Source: Aedes albopictus (lineage: Eukaryota; Arthropoda; Insecta; Diptera; Culicidae). Taken from it: a DNA stretch of 64,000 nt. The notes beneath the pieces are model-generated. The model had not been told where the DNA came from, made no database searches, and saw only the letters and a list, made by a program, of their open reading frames with translations. The DNA is taken from positions 325,342,175 through 325,406,174 of the forward strand of contig NC_085136.1 in assembly GCF_035046485.1 (NCBI RefSeq). Reading direction: 5' to 3'. The translations under genes and the position numbers were made by a program. Of the stretch, positions 1-11,300 are shown in pieces (positions within the stretch are counted from its first letter, which is position 1; every line of letters begins with the position of its first letter).

Positions 1-550
1 ACCTTTTGATAACCTCATGTCCGTCCGTCAAGAGGCAGCGAAATCAATGAGTCGTAGGCCGTTTTCGTTCGTCTGCTGGTGGGCGCTGAACTTACCAATC
101 GTCGGTCTGAATTCCTCCTCCTGGCCTACCTGAGCGTTCAAATCTCCTATGATGATCTGGACGTCGTGGCTTGGGCAGCGATCGTACTCGCGTTCGAGCT
201 GCGCGTAAAATGCGTCCTTGTCATCATCAGTACTTCCGGAGTGTGGGCTGTGCACGTTTATTATGCTGAAGTTGAAAAATCGGCCCTTGATCCTCAACCT
301 GCACATTCTTTCGTCGATCGGCCACCAACCGATCACGCGCCTCTGCATATCACCCATCACGATGAAAGCTGTTCCCAGCTCGCGTATGTTGCCGCAGCTC
401 AGATAGATGGTATGATTACCTCTAAATGTTCGCACCATGGATCCTGTCCAACACACCTCCTGCAGCGCTACGTTGCCGAACCCGCGGTCCTTCAGTAGAT
501 CGGCGAGTATGCGGGTGCTCCCAATGAAGTTGAGAGATCGGCATAATTGA
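1..550 (-). pseudogene. Non-LTR retrotransposon endonuclease relic
   Basis: On the minus strand this encodes most of an APE-type endonuclease domain of a LINE ORF2. It reads from an ALQEVCWTG block near 460-480 through a WWPIDERMCRLRIKG block, then NVHSPHSGSTDDDKD, then IIIGDLNAQVG, which carries the catalytic GD-N residues. An NENGLRLIDFAAS block lies next to a stop near position 22. The order matches mosquito LINE endonucleases that are often annotated craniofacial-development-protein-2-like. The window edge truncates it, and I see no intact reading frame into a reverse transcriptase, so I call it a relic. Sister fragments lie at 56475-56552 and 62213-62790. Confidence 0.8.
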
Positions 551-599
551 AGTGTACAAAGCTGATTACACTCACTCGAAAAAATGTATTATTCCTCTG

Positions 600-1030
600 T
601 TGTTCGGGCACTCCAGAACAGATGTCCTTTCTTGTATAGAGGGCAGATCATTACCATCTATCAAACAAGCTGTTCAGAAGTGCACTACCCTCCTAGCAGC
701 CACCATTGTTTTATCTGTCAGCAAGTTTCCATCACGATCGTCGCTCATGACGGGAGAAGGCGTTGTTTTTCTCCGCACGCCATTGATAATTTCGTTAAAC
801 TTCTGCATATCATTTTGTCCCATACTCTCTTGCGCCTGAGTAAACACATTTTCCTCATGCTCTCTTTTCTTTTTGCAATAGATTCGTTTTTCGGCTGCTC
901 TGCCGGGTTCCCAACACCAGCATCTGGCTTTTGGCAGCATTCTTCTCGTCCGCTACCCTCTGACACACCTGTTAGGACCCCTAAAAGTTCTAATATCAAT
1001 GACGTCCGAGTAGTGTCGGCCATCTAGTAG
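600..1030 (-). pseudogene. LINE ORF2 linker relic (between EN and RT)
   Basis: Two overlapping minus-strand frames carry the basic, glutamine-rich linker that follows the endonuclease in the same LINE type: REHEENVFTQAQESMGQND, then INGVRRKTTPSPVM, then GNLLTDKTMVAARR. The frame changes within the block, so it is degenerate. In an intact minus-strand element this linker should lie at lower coordinates than the endonuclease, but here it lies at higher coordinates than the endonuclease relic at 1-550. The two pieces are therefore rearranged or come from different copies. Confidence 0.7.
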
Positions 1031-1199
1031 CCGGCACATAATCGATTTGGTTGCAAACTTCGCCATTTGGGTGTCTCCAGGTGTGCTAGCGGATATTCTT
1101 GCGTGCAAAGTAGGTGTCAGGTGTCAGGCTATTGTCATTACTGACGGGGTGAAAGTAGAATCCGGCAACACTGCCTCGAGATTCTGTGCATATGCTGAG

Positions 1200-1608
1200 G
1201 CGACAGTATCCTAACCCTCTACATAGATGGTAAGGTAGACGGTACGGTAGAGTGTAGTATTGCTAAGTGAAGAATTAGCTAGTAAGTTAAAATACACAAT
1301 AATGAGATAAAAAAAAAGATAGAGTATGGTAGAGGGTTAGGATGAAGAGTAGAGTAGAGGATAGGGTAGATGTTAGGGAAGAGGGTTAGGCTAGAGGATA
1401 TGATAGGGTAGAAGAGCAGAGGGTAGGATAGACGAGAAGGTGGATATACAGGGTAGGTAGGGATATACAAGGGTAGAGGGTAGGATGTACGATAGGGTAG
1501 ATGATTGGGGTGAAGAGTAGGGTTAAGGAAAGAGTAAAGGGTTATGATAGAGGGTCGGATAGAGGATAGTTTAGAGGGTAGAGTGGAGGGTTAGGGTAGA
1601 GGATAGCC
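1200..1608. repeat. Degenerate GGGTAGA-type minisatellite
   Basis: About 400 bp of imperfect tandem words such as agagggttagg, ggatagggtaga and gagggtagag. Spacing is irregular, at roughly 7-14 bp. Reading frames through it are low-complexity (PYPLL/SYPLLF-like) and are not believable proteins. The Tc1/mariner-like element starts at its right edge. Confidence 0.8.
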
Positions 1609-1610
1609 TG

Positions 1611-2537
1611 TACAGGGTGGCAACGTGAAAGTGATACACTAGTTTGGGAGCCATACGTTGCCATCCATGTTATTGCATTGAAAACAGGTGTGCTTGGGGA
1701 AACGGGATCTTAGATACGGGGCTTTTAAGAAACAAAGGAATCACGGATTGACTCTGAAGAATATTTCCGACAGGGTTGCCAGATCTCACGTTCTGCTCAA
1801 AACGCACGCTGCTCACAACATTTTTTTTCGGAGGATTTCGGAGGAAGCGTCTCTGAATAAACAAAATGATCGTGTGTATAGAGCAAGTCTTCGTGAAATT
1901 CCTGCCAACAAACGAGAGGTTCAACGATATCAAAGTGCTGCAGCGGTGATTGTTTGGGGCGCCATATCAACAAAAGGCCAATTACCATTGTTTTTCATCG
2001 ACAGGGGCATACAAATCAACAAAGAGTACTTTTTACAACACGTCATCAAAGATCACCTATTCCCCAGTGCCAAGAAACTGTTTGGAAAAGAAAGTTTTTG
2101 TTTCCAGCAGGACTCAGTACCGACGCAAAAAACAGTGGTTGTTGAACAGTGATGCAAGCAAAATTTACCGTGCTTCATCAGCTCATCGGAATAGCTGGTT
2201 TCGTCACCCGATTTGAACCCACTGGACTTTTGTACATGGGAATACATGCTAGGGAACCTGGGCGACGCAAAGAACTTCGTTTTGGATACCTTCAAAAACC
2301 GTTTGGTAAAAATTTGGGATGAAATGCCGGACGAAGAGGCGCGTGCGACTTGTAATAACTTCGAAAAGCGTCTACGAGCCGCACTTCAAAACAAAGGGGA
2401 ATGATTCTTATTGAACTAAATACTTTGTAAGTTTAATACTTTGTTGTGATATTAAAAGTGAAATTGCAGAAAAATTAAATCATGTTTGAATTTTGCATCA
2501 ATTTTCGAGTGTATCATTTCTACGTTGCCACCCTGTA
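1611..2537 (+). mobile_element. Tc1/mariner-superfamily element, internally deleted
   Basis: The ends are matching inverted repeats of about 30 bp that begin tacagggtggcaacgt on both strands, flanked by the TA dinucleotide expected for IS630-Tc1-mariner insertions. The interior (+ strand) encodes transposase pieces in changing frames. These are a KNISDRVAR block, then NKQNDRVYRASLREIPAN, then AVIVWGAISTKGQLPLFF, then FCFQQDSVPTQK with the second catalytic D, then SPDLNPLDFCTWEYM with the third acidic position, and a C-terminal ARATCNNFEKRL block. The N-terminal DNA-binding part is missing and frameshifts break the rest, so it cannot code for active transposase. It could still be mobilised in trans if its ends are intact (inference). 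Confidence 0.85.
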
Positions 2538-2559
2538 GGTTTGAGGGTTTGGATAGTGT

Positions 2560-2723
2560 GGGCCGTTCATAAACTACGTGGACTTTGTGGGGGGAGGGGG
2601 GGTCTGGCCATAGTCTACGCTCCATACAAATTTTAAAATTTTTGTATGGTCGAAAGTCTACGAGGGGGAGGGGGGGGGTCTGAGATGACCAAATTTTAGT
2701 CTACGTGGTTTATAAACAGCCTC
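2560..2723. mobile_element. G-run palindromic MITE, copy 1
   Basis: Imperfect terminal inverted repeats: ggccgttcataaactacgt at the left, against the reverse complement of ctacgtggtttataaacag at the right. The interior is two G-rich stretches around a small tttgtatgg palindrome. No coding capacity. Related copies are at 14925-15105, 41334-41605 and 43764-43917. Confidence 0.75.
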
Positions 2724-3134
2724 TTAGCACTTCAGCGAAAACACCCGCGAATGAAGAATTCAGATGACACACGCGACGACGAATAGTGACACGTTCACGA
2801 GAAATGATTTTTATTAATCACACTAAGTTAATTAGTACACACGCGTTTATTCAATAGTAATGGACTGTATTTTTACACCGACGACAATCCAACGATCGTT
2901 ACTGATACCGTCGATGGTAGAAATCTAAAAAAATGAAGTATATTACATTTTCTGCTGTTGAAGATGCTGCGAGAGCACATCATCATCTGCTGCTCTTATC
3001 CGCTAGATGTATTCTACAGATGCGGTCACTCAATTGACCGATTTAACTTATGCCACAGTGGCGCGAAAGATTTAAAACCTAGTAATATCTAACAGATAGA
3101 GCACAAGGGTTACCAGGATTCCTCTTAGGATTCC
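2724..3134. other. Unassigned sequence before gap
   Basis: AT-rich, no convincing coding exon or repeat recognised on either strand. It ends at the first run of N. Confidence 0.5.
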
Positions 3135-3634
3135 NNNNNNNNNNNNNNNNNNNNNNNNNNNNNNNNNNNNNNNNNNNNNNNNNNNNNNNNNNNNNNNNNN
3201 NNNNNNNNNNNNNNNNNNNNNNNNNNNNNNNNNNNNNNNNNNNNNNNNNNNNNNNNNNNNNNNNNNNNNNNNNNNNNNNNNNNNNNNNNNNNNNNNNNNN
3301 NNNNNNNNNNNNNNNNNNNNNNNNNNNNNNNNNNNNNNNNNNNNNNNNNNNNNNNNNNNNNNNNNNNNNNNNNNNNNNNNNNNNNNNNNNNNNNNNNNNN
3401 NNNNNNNNNNNNNNNNNNNNNNNNNNNNNNNNNNNNNNNNNNNNNNNNNNNNNNNNNNNNNNNNNNNNNNNNNNNNNNNNNNNNNNNNNNNNNNNNNNNN
3501 NNNNNNNNNNNNNNNNNNNNNNNNNNNNNNNNNNNNNNNNNNNNNNNNNNNNNNNNNNNNNNNNNNNNNNNNNNNNNNNNNNNNNNNNNNNNNNNNNNNN
3601 NNNNNNNNNNNNNNNNNNNNNNNNNNNNNNNNNN
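3135..3634. other. Assembly gap (500 N)
   Basis: Exactly 500 N. The same length recurs at two later positions. It truncates the LINE that follows, whose reading frame is open right at the gap edge. Confidence 0.99.
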
Positions 3635-5755
3635 ATGTTGAAAATAATGGAAAAAATACTAGGCGAGTATATCAAATCGTCATATTTAACAAAAAGCCCA
3701 TTGAGCCAAAATCAATTTGCATATCAAGAGGGCAAATCTTCGGTAACAGCACTTCATAAGCTGGTTACAAAATTGGAAAGATCCTTTGAAGCAAAGGAGA
3801 TTTCACTTGCTACGTTTCTTGATATTGAAGGAGCGTTCGATAACACATCTTACGATTCAATGAGGAATGCTATGTCAAGACGTGGTTTTGATAGATGCAT
3901 TGTTGATTGGATTGGAGAAATGTTATCAAAAAGAGAGATATCATCTAACCTTGGCAATTCATTTATTACCGTTAGAGCAGTAAAAGGGTGCCCACAAGGA
4001 GGCGTACTATCACCTCTATTGTGGTCTTTGATAGTTGATGATCTTCTAAAAAAACTGAAAGCACAGGGCTTCGAAATAATTGGCTTCGCTGATGACATAG
4101 TCATAGTAGTTCGTGGTAAATATGACAATGTTATCACTAACAGAATGCAAACTGCCTTAAATTTAGTCTCCTCGTGGTGCGATAAGGAAGGATTGAACAT
4201 AAATCCTTCTAAAACCACGATCGTACCATTTACACGACGGAGAAAAATAGCAATTACTAACTTAAAACTGAAAGGAACTCTTTTGGAACTTTCAAATACT
4301 GTCAAGTATCTCGGAGTTTATCTTGACAGCAAACTAAATTGGAATTTACATCTTGAGCATGTAGTTGGTAAAGCTACAAGTGCTCTATGGATCAGTAAAA
4401 AGACTTTTGGTAAAAAGTGGGGATTGAAACCGAAAATGATCCACTGGATTTATTCGGCAATTGTGAGACCCAGAGTTACCTATGCGTCACTGGTCTGGTG
4501 GCCTAAAACAAATGAAAGGTTAGCACAGAAGAAACTGGAAAAACTTCAAAGATTAGCTACTCTTTCAATTACTGGTGCAATGCGAAGTACACCGTCTAAA
4601 GCGCTTGACACTTTACTTCACCTACTTCCGCTGCATCAATTTGTTCAATCAGAAGCTGCAAAGAGTGCATTGAAGCTCAAAAGAGCTACGCAACTCTTTG
4701 ATGGTGACCTGAGAGGGCATCTTAGTATTCTGAAAACAATTAGTATCGGCTCTCTCGTCGTAAATAATAGTGATTGGATGAGCAAAAGATACAATTTTGA
4801 ACGCTCTTTTGAAGTGATTAATCCAGGGCGAAATCTGTGGACAAATGGTGGCCCAGAACTACACCCAGGATCAATCGTATTTTACACTGATGGTTCAAAA
4901 TTGAACGATCAAGTAGGGGCAGGCGTGACTGGCCCCGGGATTAACATATCAATTCCTATGGGCAAGTGGCCTACAGTTTTTCAAGCTGAAGTCCAGGAGA
5001 TTTTGGAATGCAGTAATATTTGCTTACGCAGAAACTACAGACATTCAACAATTTGCATGATGTCTGATAGCCAAGCAGCTCTAAATGCTTTGAAATCAGC
5101 AACATGCTCTTCTAAACTTGTATGGGAGTGTATTCAGTCACTTCAACAGTTAGCTTGCCGTAATCAGGTGAAGCTATTTTGGGTTCCAGGACACTGTGGA
5201 ATTGAAGGAAATGAACAAGCCGATATGTTAGCAAGACTTGGATCGTCTCATCAATTCATAGGGCCTGAACCATTTTGTGGTGTGTCTGGTTGTTTTCTCA
5301 GAATGGAGTTTAAAGCATGGGAACATGAGACAATAAAATCCAACTGGGAAAACACCACTATTGCGAGGCAGTCGAAACGTTTCATAAAGCCGGACGTTTC
5401 AAGTACTCGTAAAATTCTAGAACTTTCTAAAAAAGATCTTAGTTCTTTTACTGGCCTTCTAACAGGTCATTGTCCGAGCCGGTATCATCTGAAGCTAATT
5501 GGAAAACTTCAAGATGATTTATGTCGCTTTTGCGGCATAGATACAGAAGACTCGGAGCATTTGTTGTGCCGTTGTCCGGCAATTGCAGCTAAAAGAATTA
5601 GGTTCTTCGACAAGGGGCTGATAGAACCCCTTGATGTCTGGAGAACAAACGCCAATGCGGTAGTACAGTTCATCCGAACTGTGGCACAGTGTTGGGATCA
5701 TGCTTACAGTCAAGGTTTGATTATTGCTAACTCCAATGGTGATACGTCAACTTGA
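3635..5755 (+). CDS. LINE ORF2: reverse transcriptase plus RNase H, 5' truncated
   Basis: An uninterrupted 706-codon frame runs from the gap edge. The first Met is not a true start, because the endonuclease part is missing in the gap. It has an RT palm with LATFLDIEGAFDNTS, GCPQGGVLSPLLW and the catalytic GFADDIVIV box (around residues 150-155). A type I RNase H domain follows near residue 415, with FYTDGSKLN, MSDSQAALNAL and GHCGIEGNEQADMLAR supplying acidic residues. The C-terminus has a Cys/His cluster, CRFCGIDTEDSEHLLCRC. RT with a C-terminal RNase H is typical of the I/LOA group of non-LTR retrotransposons. The frame has no stops, so this is a young insertion. It sits 5' of the APN-A exons in the same orientation. 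Confidence 0.93.
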   Translation: MLKIMEKILGEYIKSSYLTKSPLSQNQFAYQEGKSSVTALHKLVTKLERSFEAKEISLATFLDIEGAFDNTSYDSMRNAMSRRGFDRCIVDWIGEMLSKREISSNLGNSFITVRAVKGCPQGGVLSPLLWSLIVDDLLKKLKAQGFEIIGFADDIVIVVRGKYDNVITNRMQTALNLVSSWCDKEGLNINPSKTTIVPFTRRRKIAITNLKLKGTLLELSNTVKYLGVYLDSKLNWNLHLEHVVGKATSALWISKKTFGKKWGLKPKMIHWIYSAIVRPRVTYASLVWWPKTNERLAQKKLEKLQRLATLSITGAMRSTPSKALDTLLHLLPLHQFVQSEAAKSALKLKRATQLFDGDLRGHLSILKTISIGSLVVNNSDWMSKRYNFERSFEVINPGRNLWTNGGPELHPGSIVFYTDGSKLNDQVGAGVTGPGINISIPMGKWPTVFQAEVQEILECSNICLRRNYRHSTICMMSDSQAALNALKSATCSSKLVWECIQSLQQLACRNQVKLFWVPGHCGIEGNEQADMLARLGSSHQFIGPEPFCGVSGCFLRMEFKAWEHETIKSNWENTTIARQSKRFIKPDVSSTRKILELSKKDLSSFTGLLTGHCPSRYHLKLIGKLQDDLCRFCGIDTEDSEHLLCRCPAIAAKRIRFFDKGLIEPLDVWRTNANAVVQFIRTVAQCWDHAYSQGLIIANSNGDTST

Positions 5756-5846
5756 CATAGCTAAACAAAACTGGGGCATTTGTCACAATAGATCTAAAAA
5801 CAGGTCGCAGTGACTTATATACCCAACAGGGAATAAAAAAAAAAAA
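5756..5846 (+). other. LINE 3' UTR and poly(A) tail
   Basis: A short untranslated tail after the RT/RNase H stop, ending in gggaat followed by about 16 A (5829-5845). This marks the 3' end of the retrotransposon insertion. Confidence 0.8.
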
Positions 5847-6840
5847 AAAATTAGGGAAAGGTATTGGTAAACTAATAATTCAAAAGACAAATTACGATGA
5901 ATGGGGGAACATGGGTCAAATGAGAAGGGGAATGAAGGGAAAAGTGGTTCCTTGGGCATTAACATACAGAGTGGGTCACACAAAACAAAAAATTGGTCAA
6001 AAACAAACAATACAAAAAAAATAAACGTTCGGAACCGAACAATGGTGCTTGGTACTAGCTACACACTCTTAATGTGCACAATTCGAGAGTTCAATATTTT
6101 AAAGTCAATAACAACGCCGGCCACGTCAGTTCGACATCCTTACAACGACGTGTATGAAAATACACGACATGGTCTTTATCCCGATTATGATTTATTTGGT
6201 CGCGATAGTAAGGGTAATGCACATACGTCAACGATCGTTCTATATTACACGCGTCACCGCATTGATCGTTTACACTACCGTGAAAACCGACTTTCCCACA
6301 AAAGTTATCGCGCGCTTCTGATTTCGCATTCAAAATTCGCGTCCCCATCTCCCTACCGAGAAAATCGACCAACTCATGGAAATAGCCGCACGTTTCCCGC
6401 AGTATTGAACTTAGAGTATACGGAGAATAGACTTTCAAGCTTAGATAGCTATTTTTGAATTATGGTTTTTACTAAGAGTAGTCCCATGTGTTACCTGTGA
6501 TCGACAGCCGTTGAGGTAATTAAGCCAGTTATTTTAAACTGCTCAATGATTGTTGTGAACTGCAATCACTTTCTCTTAAAATTTTTATCGCTTCAATATT
6601 AGGCCTGCACCAGAACTACAAGATTAATTTGCAGATATTACAGACTCCATTAGTCGTCATGAAAACGCATTGCCGAAATTACCGCAACTGCTTCTAGTAT
6701 TTAAGAAAAAAACACGGAATAATCTCACCTTGTTTCATGTCGTCGGATGATCGCAACCACTCCTTAACTCCTTTAATTTTCTGCAATACTGTTTGCTACC
6801 AAGTTTGCATCCATTTCTATCACTTCACGATGAAGGACAA
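5847..6840. other. Noncoding, probably upstream intron of APN-A
   Basis: Includes A-rich stretches and two frames of over 110 codons that resemble no family. I searched it by eye for the missing APN-A N-terminal exon (a YRLPNTTIPTHYDL-like block) and did not find it. Confidence 0.5.
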
Positions 6841-6844
6841 TGTA

Positions 6845-7165
6845 CACCTGCCCCAAACACGTGTCACTTTTCATTACTTCCTTCGAACAATGAAACGCGA
6901 CCGAGATTTCCATTGCAACTGCCACAAACACGCGTCACTTTTCGTTTTTTTCCGCCGAACAATGCAACCCGATCGAGATTCCCATCGTAACTGCCCCAAG
7001 CACGCGTCATTCTTCACTTTTTCCTTCGAACAATGCCACCCGATCAAGATCCCCATCGCAACTGCTTCAAACACGCTTCATTTTTCACTTTTTCCTTCGA
7101 ACAATGCAACGCGACCGAGATCCCCATCGCAACTGCCCCAAACACGCGTAATTTTTCACGCGACC
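6845..7165 (+). repeat. Tandem repeat, unit about 70 bp, about 4.5 copies
   Basis: Successive copies share aactgccccaaacacgcgtc followed by actttttccttcgaacaatg and a cgaccgagattcccatcg block. Units begin near 6890, 6960, 7033 and 7104. The protein-like frames (LPQTRVTFHFF-type repeats) simply mirror the tandem array. Confidence 0.85.
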
Positions 7166-8344
7166 GAAACAACACCGAAAAATACCGGAAAGAACTTTGG
7201 GAGCAAATAGGGGAAACTCCTGGATAAACCAAGTAAAAAAAGTCCAACAATCGACTCAGTTCGACGAATTGAGATTATGTCTGTATGTTTGTATGTTTGT
7301 ATGTCTGTGCGCAAAAAAATTTTACTCAATTTTAAAGCACTTTCCATCGGTCGTTTTTTTTCGGAATTCAGTACGAATCGAACCGGAATTTTAACGCATT
7401 GTTTGTTTATAAATAAAAATGGCCGTGATCGGTCAAGTCGTTCCGGAGTTATGGCCATTTTGTGATCTGGATCAATACCGGTGGAGCTGGCCATATATAA
7501 AACTGAATCAAGCCCTATCATGCGACACATCAAACTGCGTCGATTTTTCTAACCTGTGACGAATTTTGTGTGGAAATCAACACTGCAGACCAGGAATTCT
7601 ACGATGTCGACCCAACATTCAATATGGTGGCCTAATATTCAAGATGGCGGATCAAAACTCAAGATGGCTGATGTCTTATTGAGTTTAAGGTTCTAAAACC
7701 ATGCAATATGGGTATATGTGGTATGGGGAAGATGTCTGGAATTTAAAAACGACGACAATCCATGATGGTGGTTCAAAATTCAAATTGGTGACTCAAAATC
7801 CAAGATGGCGGCTGTTTATTTGAGTTTAAGATTTAAAGCCATGCAATATGGGTATTTTTGATACGGAAAATATGCCAGAAGTCCAAAAATGGCGACTATA
7901 ATATCCAAAATGAAGGTTTAAAATCCAAGATGGCGGCTCAAAATTCAATATGGTTGCTGTTTTATAGAAATTAATGGTGCCATGAAATGGATTTTTGTTA
8001 AACGGATGAAAGAGCGATCTTCATCAACACGTCACTTGAGTTTCGTTGAAATGAGTTTTTGAAGGCACGAGAAAGGCACCATATCCGCTAGGTGGATTGA
8101 TTAGGGTTTTGTTCAACCATTATTGCCAGCAATAAAGACAAAATAAAGACAATTTTGCCAACTTTTGTTATTTTTATTATTTCTTTATTGTTGTAATGGT
8201 TGTTATGTAATGAGTCTATGAAGATTACAATAGTTGAACAATGGGATAAATCTAGATGCGGGTCGCAATGCACTGAAACCGCTTGAAAGCCACTGTTCCA
8301 TAGGTATAAGCAGGTGATGTAACCGGTTGATTGGTTTATTTTTA
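7166..8344 (+). repeat. Repeat-rich intronic sequence (TGTATGTT and AAGATGGCGG words)
   Basis: Contains a short (tgtatgtttg)n run at 7278-7306. At 7600-7960 the words aagatggcggctcaaaat and aattcaatatgg recur with irregular spacing. No exon was seen until the acceptor at 8344-8345. Probably intron of APN-A. Confidence 0.55.
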
Positions 8345-8345
8345 G

Positions 8346-11300
8346 ATACGTCGCCACCACATTCAATGCAGCAGCCTATGCGCGCAAAATTCTCCCATGC
8401 TACGATGAGCCTCAGCTGAAGGCGAAATTCAAGCTGCGAATCTACCACAAACCGGAATATCGCGCACTGTCCAACATGCCCGTTGAGAACCGCATCGAAT
8501 CGTAAGTTTAATTCTGCGTCGTCGTCGTCACCCATGTCCCATACCCACACTGACTGGTCGTGTCTTCTATTCACAGCGCTAATGCCGATAACATGACCGT
8601 AACCGAGTTTATTGAGTCGCCTCCGATGTCCAGCTATCTGTTGGCGTTTGTGGTGTCGGATTTCGGCGAGATACGGACGGACGCTAAATTCGCGGCGCAC
8701 GCACAGCTGAGCGTTATCAATTCGACGCGCTATGCGCTGGATTTCACCAAAGATGCGATTGGGCACTTGGAGGGCTTCTTCAAAAGGCCGTATCAATTGG
8801 CCAAACTGGACATTGTGGCGATAGACGACTTTCTGATGGGAGCCATGGAGAATTGGGGACTGATTACGTACAAGTGAGTATTGGGGGCAGGATGGAACGG
8901 GGTCGAAGGCAATTTGGACAAATTATCAAATGTATTTCACAGTACTTGACTTTGACAATCATTCAGTTTAGCACCGGACAAACCTAGCAACATACAAATC
9001 CTGAGCTTCTCCGCGTCTTCTATCGTAGGACCTCTCGGATCGTCTACCGCCAGGGTATGGACAAAACGGAAAAGCTACAGTCTGTTACGAAGATCGTGTT
9101 CCACGAATTGATCCATCAGTGGTTTGGGAATGAGGCCACCAGTGCTTGGTGGTCCTACATCTGGTTGAACGAAGGCTTTACCGTATTTCTGGAAAGTTAC
9201 GTTCTGGATCAGATGCGTCCCCAGTGGCGTACGATGGACCAGTTTCTGGTGAATGAAGTACATCCGGTAATGGAGCGGGACGTTCTTCCAAAGACCCGTC
9301 CGATGACGAAGCCGATCGATAGTCCGGAAAAGATAGCGGGGATCTATGATTTTGTGGTGTATCCGAAAGCTGCTTCCGTTATCAGGATGTGGCAGTCTGT
9401 TGTTGGGAAAAAGGTATTTGATGACTTTCTGGTGGAATATCTGATAGATCGTAGCTACAAAGCAGCGACCGAGGAGGATATGATTCGCGTATTACAGGAC
9501 GTTGTCGATCGGCATGGTGTGAAGGTTCCACCTGTGAAGGATTTAGTGCAGAGTTGGACGATGAATCCTTCTTTTCCGGTTGTTACAGTCGAGAGGTTTC
9601 CCAACGGAAGTGTCAGTGCCACCGCAGCACCTACGAAGACATTCTGCATCCCGTTGAATTGGATGTCCAGGTCCAGCAAGTCCGGTCTCGAGTGGATCAC
9701 TAACTTGGAAGGTCAAAAATCGATCAAACTGGATGGTGTCGGCGCAGATGAATGGGTTCTTTTCAATCCGAATCAGTACGGGTACTATCGGGTCAATTAC
9801 GATCAGAGAAGCTGGAATCTGATCATCGATGCTTTTAAGAACGATCATCAAAAAATACCAACCCTGAGCCGTGCTCAACTGATTGATGACAGTCTAGCAC
9901 TCGCCAGGCAAGATCAACTGAATATCAATGTTCTTCTAGCGATCTTGGACTATCTGCCGAAAGAGTTGGACCTCATTCCGCTGAAAGCGGGATTCAAAGC
10001 TTTCCGCTACCTCCATCGGATGCTCCAAGGTAACGAGTTTTACCCAATGTACCTCGAACATCAAATGATCATACTCAATCAGATATAGAGTAAGGTGGGG
10101 CAAAAGTTCGACCTTAGTTGATAAGTCAACCTATTTCAAAAAATCGAAGCAGATAAAAATAAATAAATACTGTGTGGTGATTCTACCATCCATGAGCTAA
10201 AATTTTGCCGAACAAAGTTACGCCAAATGTCTTTTCAATTTTGAGTTACAACACTTTTTGTATGTGTGTGTTTTATTCGAACTCTTGCCCCACCACTGGG
10301 GCAAAAGTTCGAATCTAGTGTTTGTGGAATTTCGCTAACCGTAGCACACTATTTTGACACTTTGGTGATAGGAATACCTGAAACCACTTGATATTTGATG
10401 TTAAAACTGGAATACACTTTAAAATTTGATTTGGATTTTACCCAAATCAGGGTTAAATTTACTACACCAAAAATTAGTAGTTTTCCGCCAAATTCAGATA
10501 AAACAACATTTTTTTTCCAACTTTAATCGAATTTTCTCACTAATTCCATCACTCTTAGCGATAATATGTACATTTTGCAGAATTTTAGGTTTATACCTAA
10601 AGTTGCCACATGACTCGAACTTTTGCCCCACAATTCGAACTTTTGCCCCACTATGTGTAAAATACGATTTCCAAATCTTTTTTGCAAAAAGTTATACATG
10701 CTAGAGCATCATCAAAATATACCTAGTTACGCCCCAAAATAAAATATCGAATTCGATTTCATTAAAATTTCATTCCATGCGTTGGAAGGGCCATCGCATG
10801 TTACAATTTTTTGATCAAAAACCAACATTTTGTCATAACTTCTCGAAATATTGATCAATTTTCATAATTTTTGGAGTGAAAGACTCTTTTTCAAAAAGGG
10901 TTCGAACAACCTTGACACCCGAAAGAAATAATTTGAATTGAGCTCAAAAACTTCAAAAGAAACTCTTGCCCCACTCGAACTTTTGCCCCACTTTACTCTA
11001 TGATCGAATGCTAAACAACTCTATGGACGACCACATGTCGCGTTTGTATCGCGCCGAGGTTCGAAAAGTCGCCTGCGAACTGGGCGTTCGGAAATGTTTG
11101 GAACACTCGCTCGAACAGTTTGATGCATTCGTAACGATCGATCCCGATCTTCGTGCTCCGGTGATCTGCGGTGCGATGAAAGGCAGCGAAAGCTTCAACG
11201 TGTGGGCTTTGGTTGTGCGACGGATGCTACATATAACCAGAAACTTCGAACAGAAACGGATCAACATTGAGGAGTTTGAGGACATATTGTATGGGTTTGG

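Noticed and set aside
1279..1470. 63-aa PYPLLF-type frame
   Set aside because: Low-complexity translation of the GGGTAGA minisatellite.
5901..6458. 185-aa + strand frame
   Set aside because: Composition and content resemble no family, with no splice or promoter support. Considered as the missing APN-A exon, but it lacks the YRLP-type block.
8203..8796. 197-aa minus-strand frame over APN-A exons
   Set aside because: It is the reverse of the APN-A exons, which carry clear peptidase motifs on the + strand.
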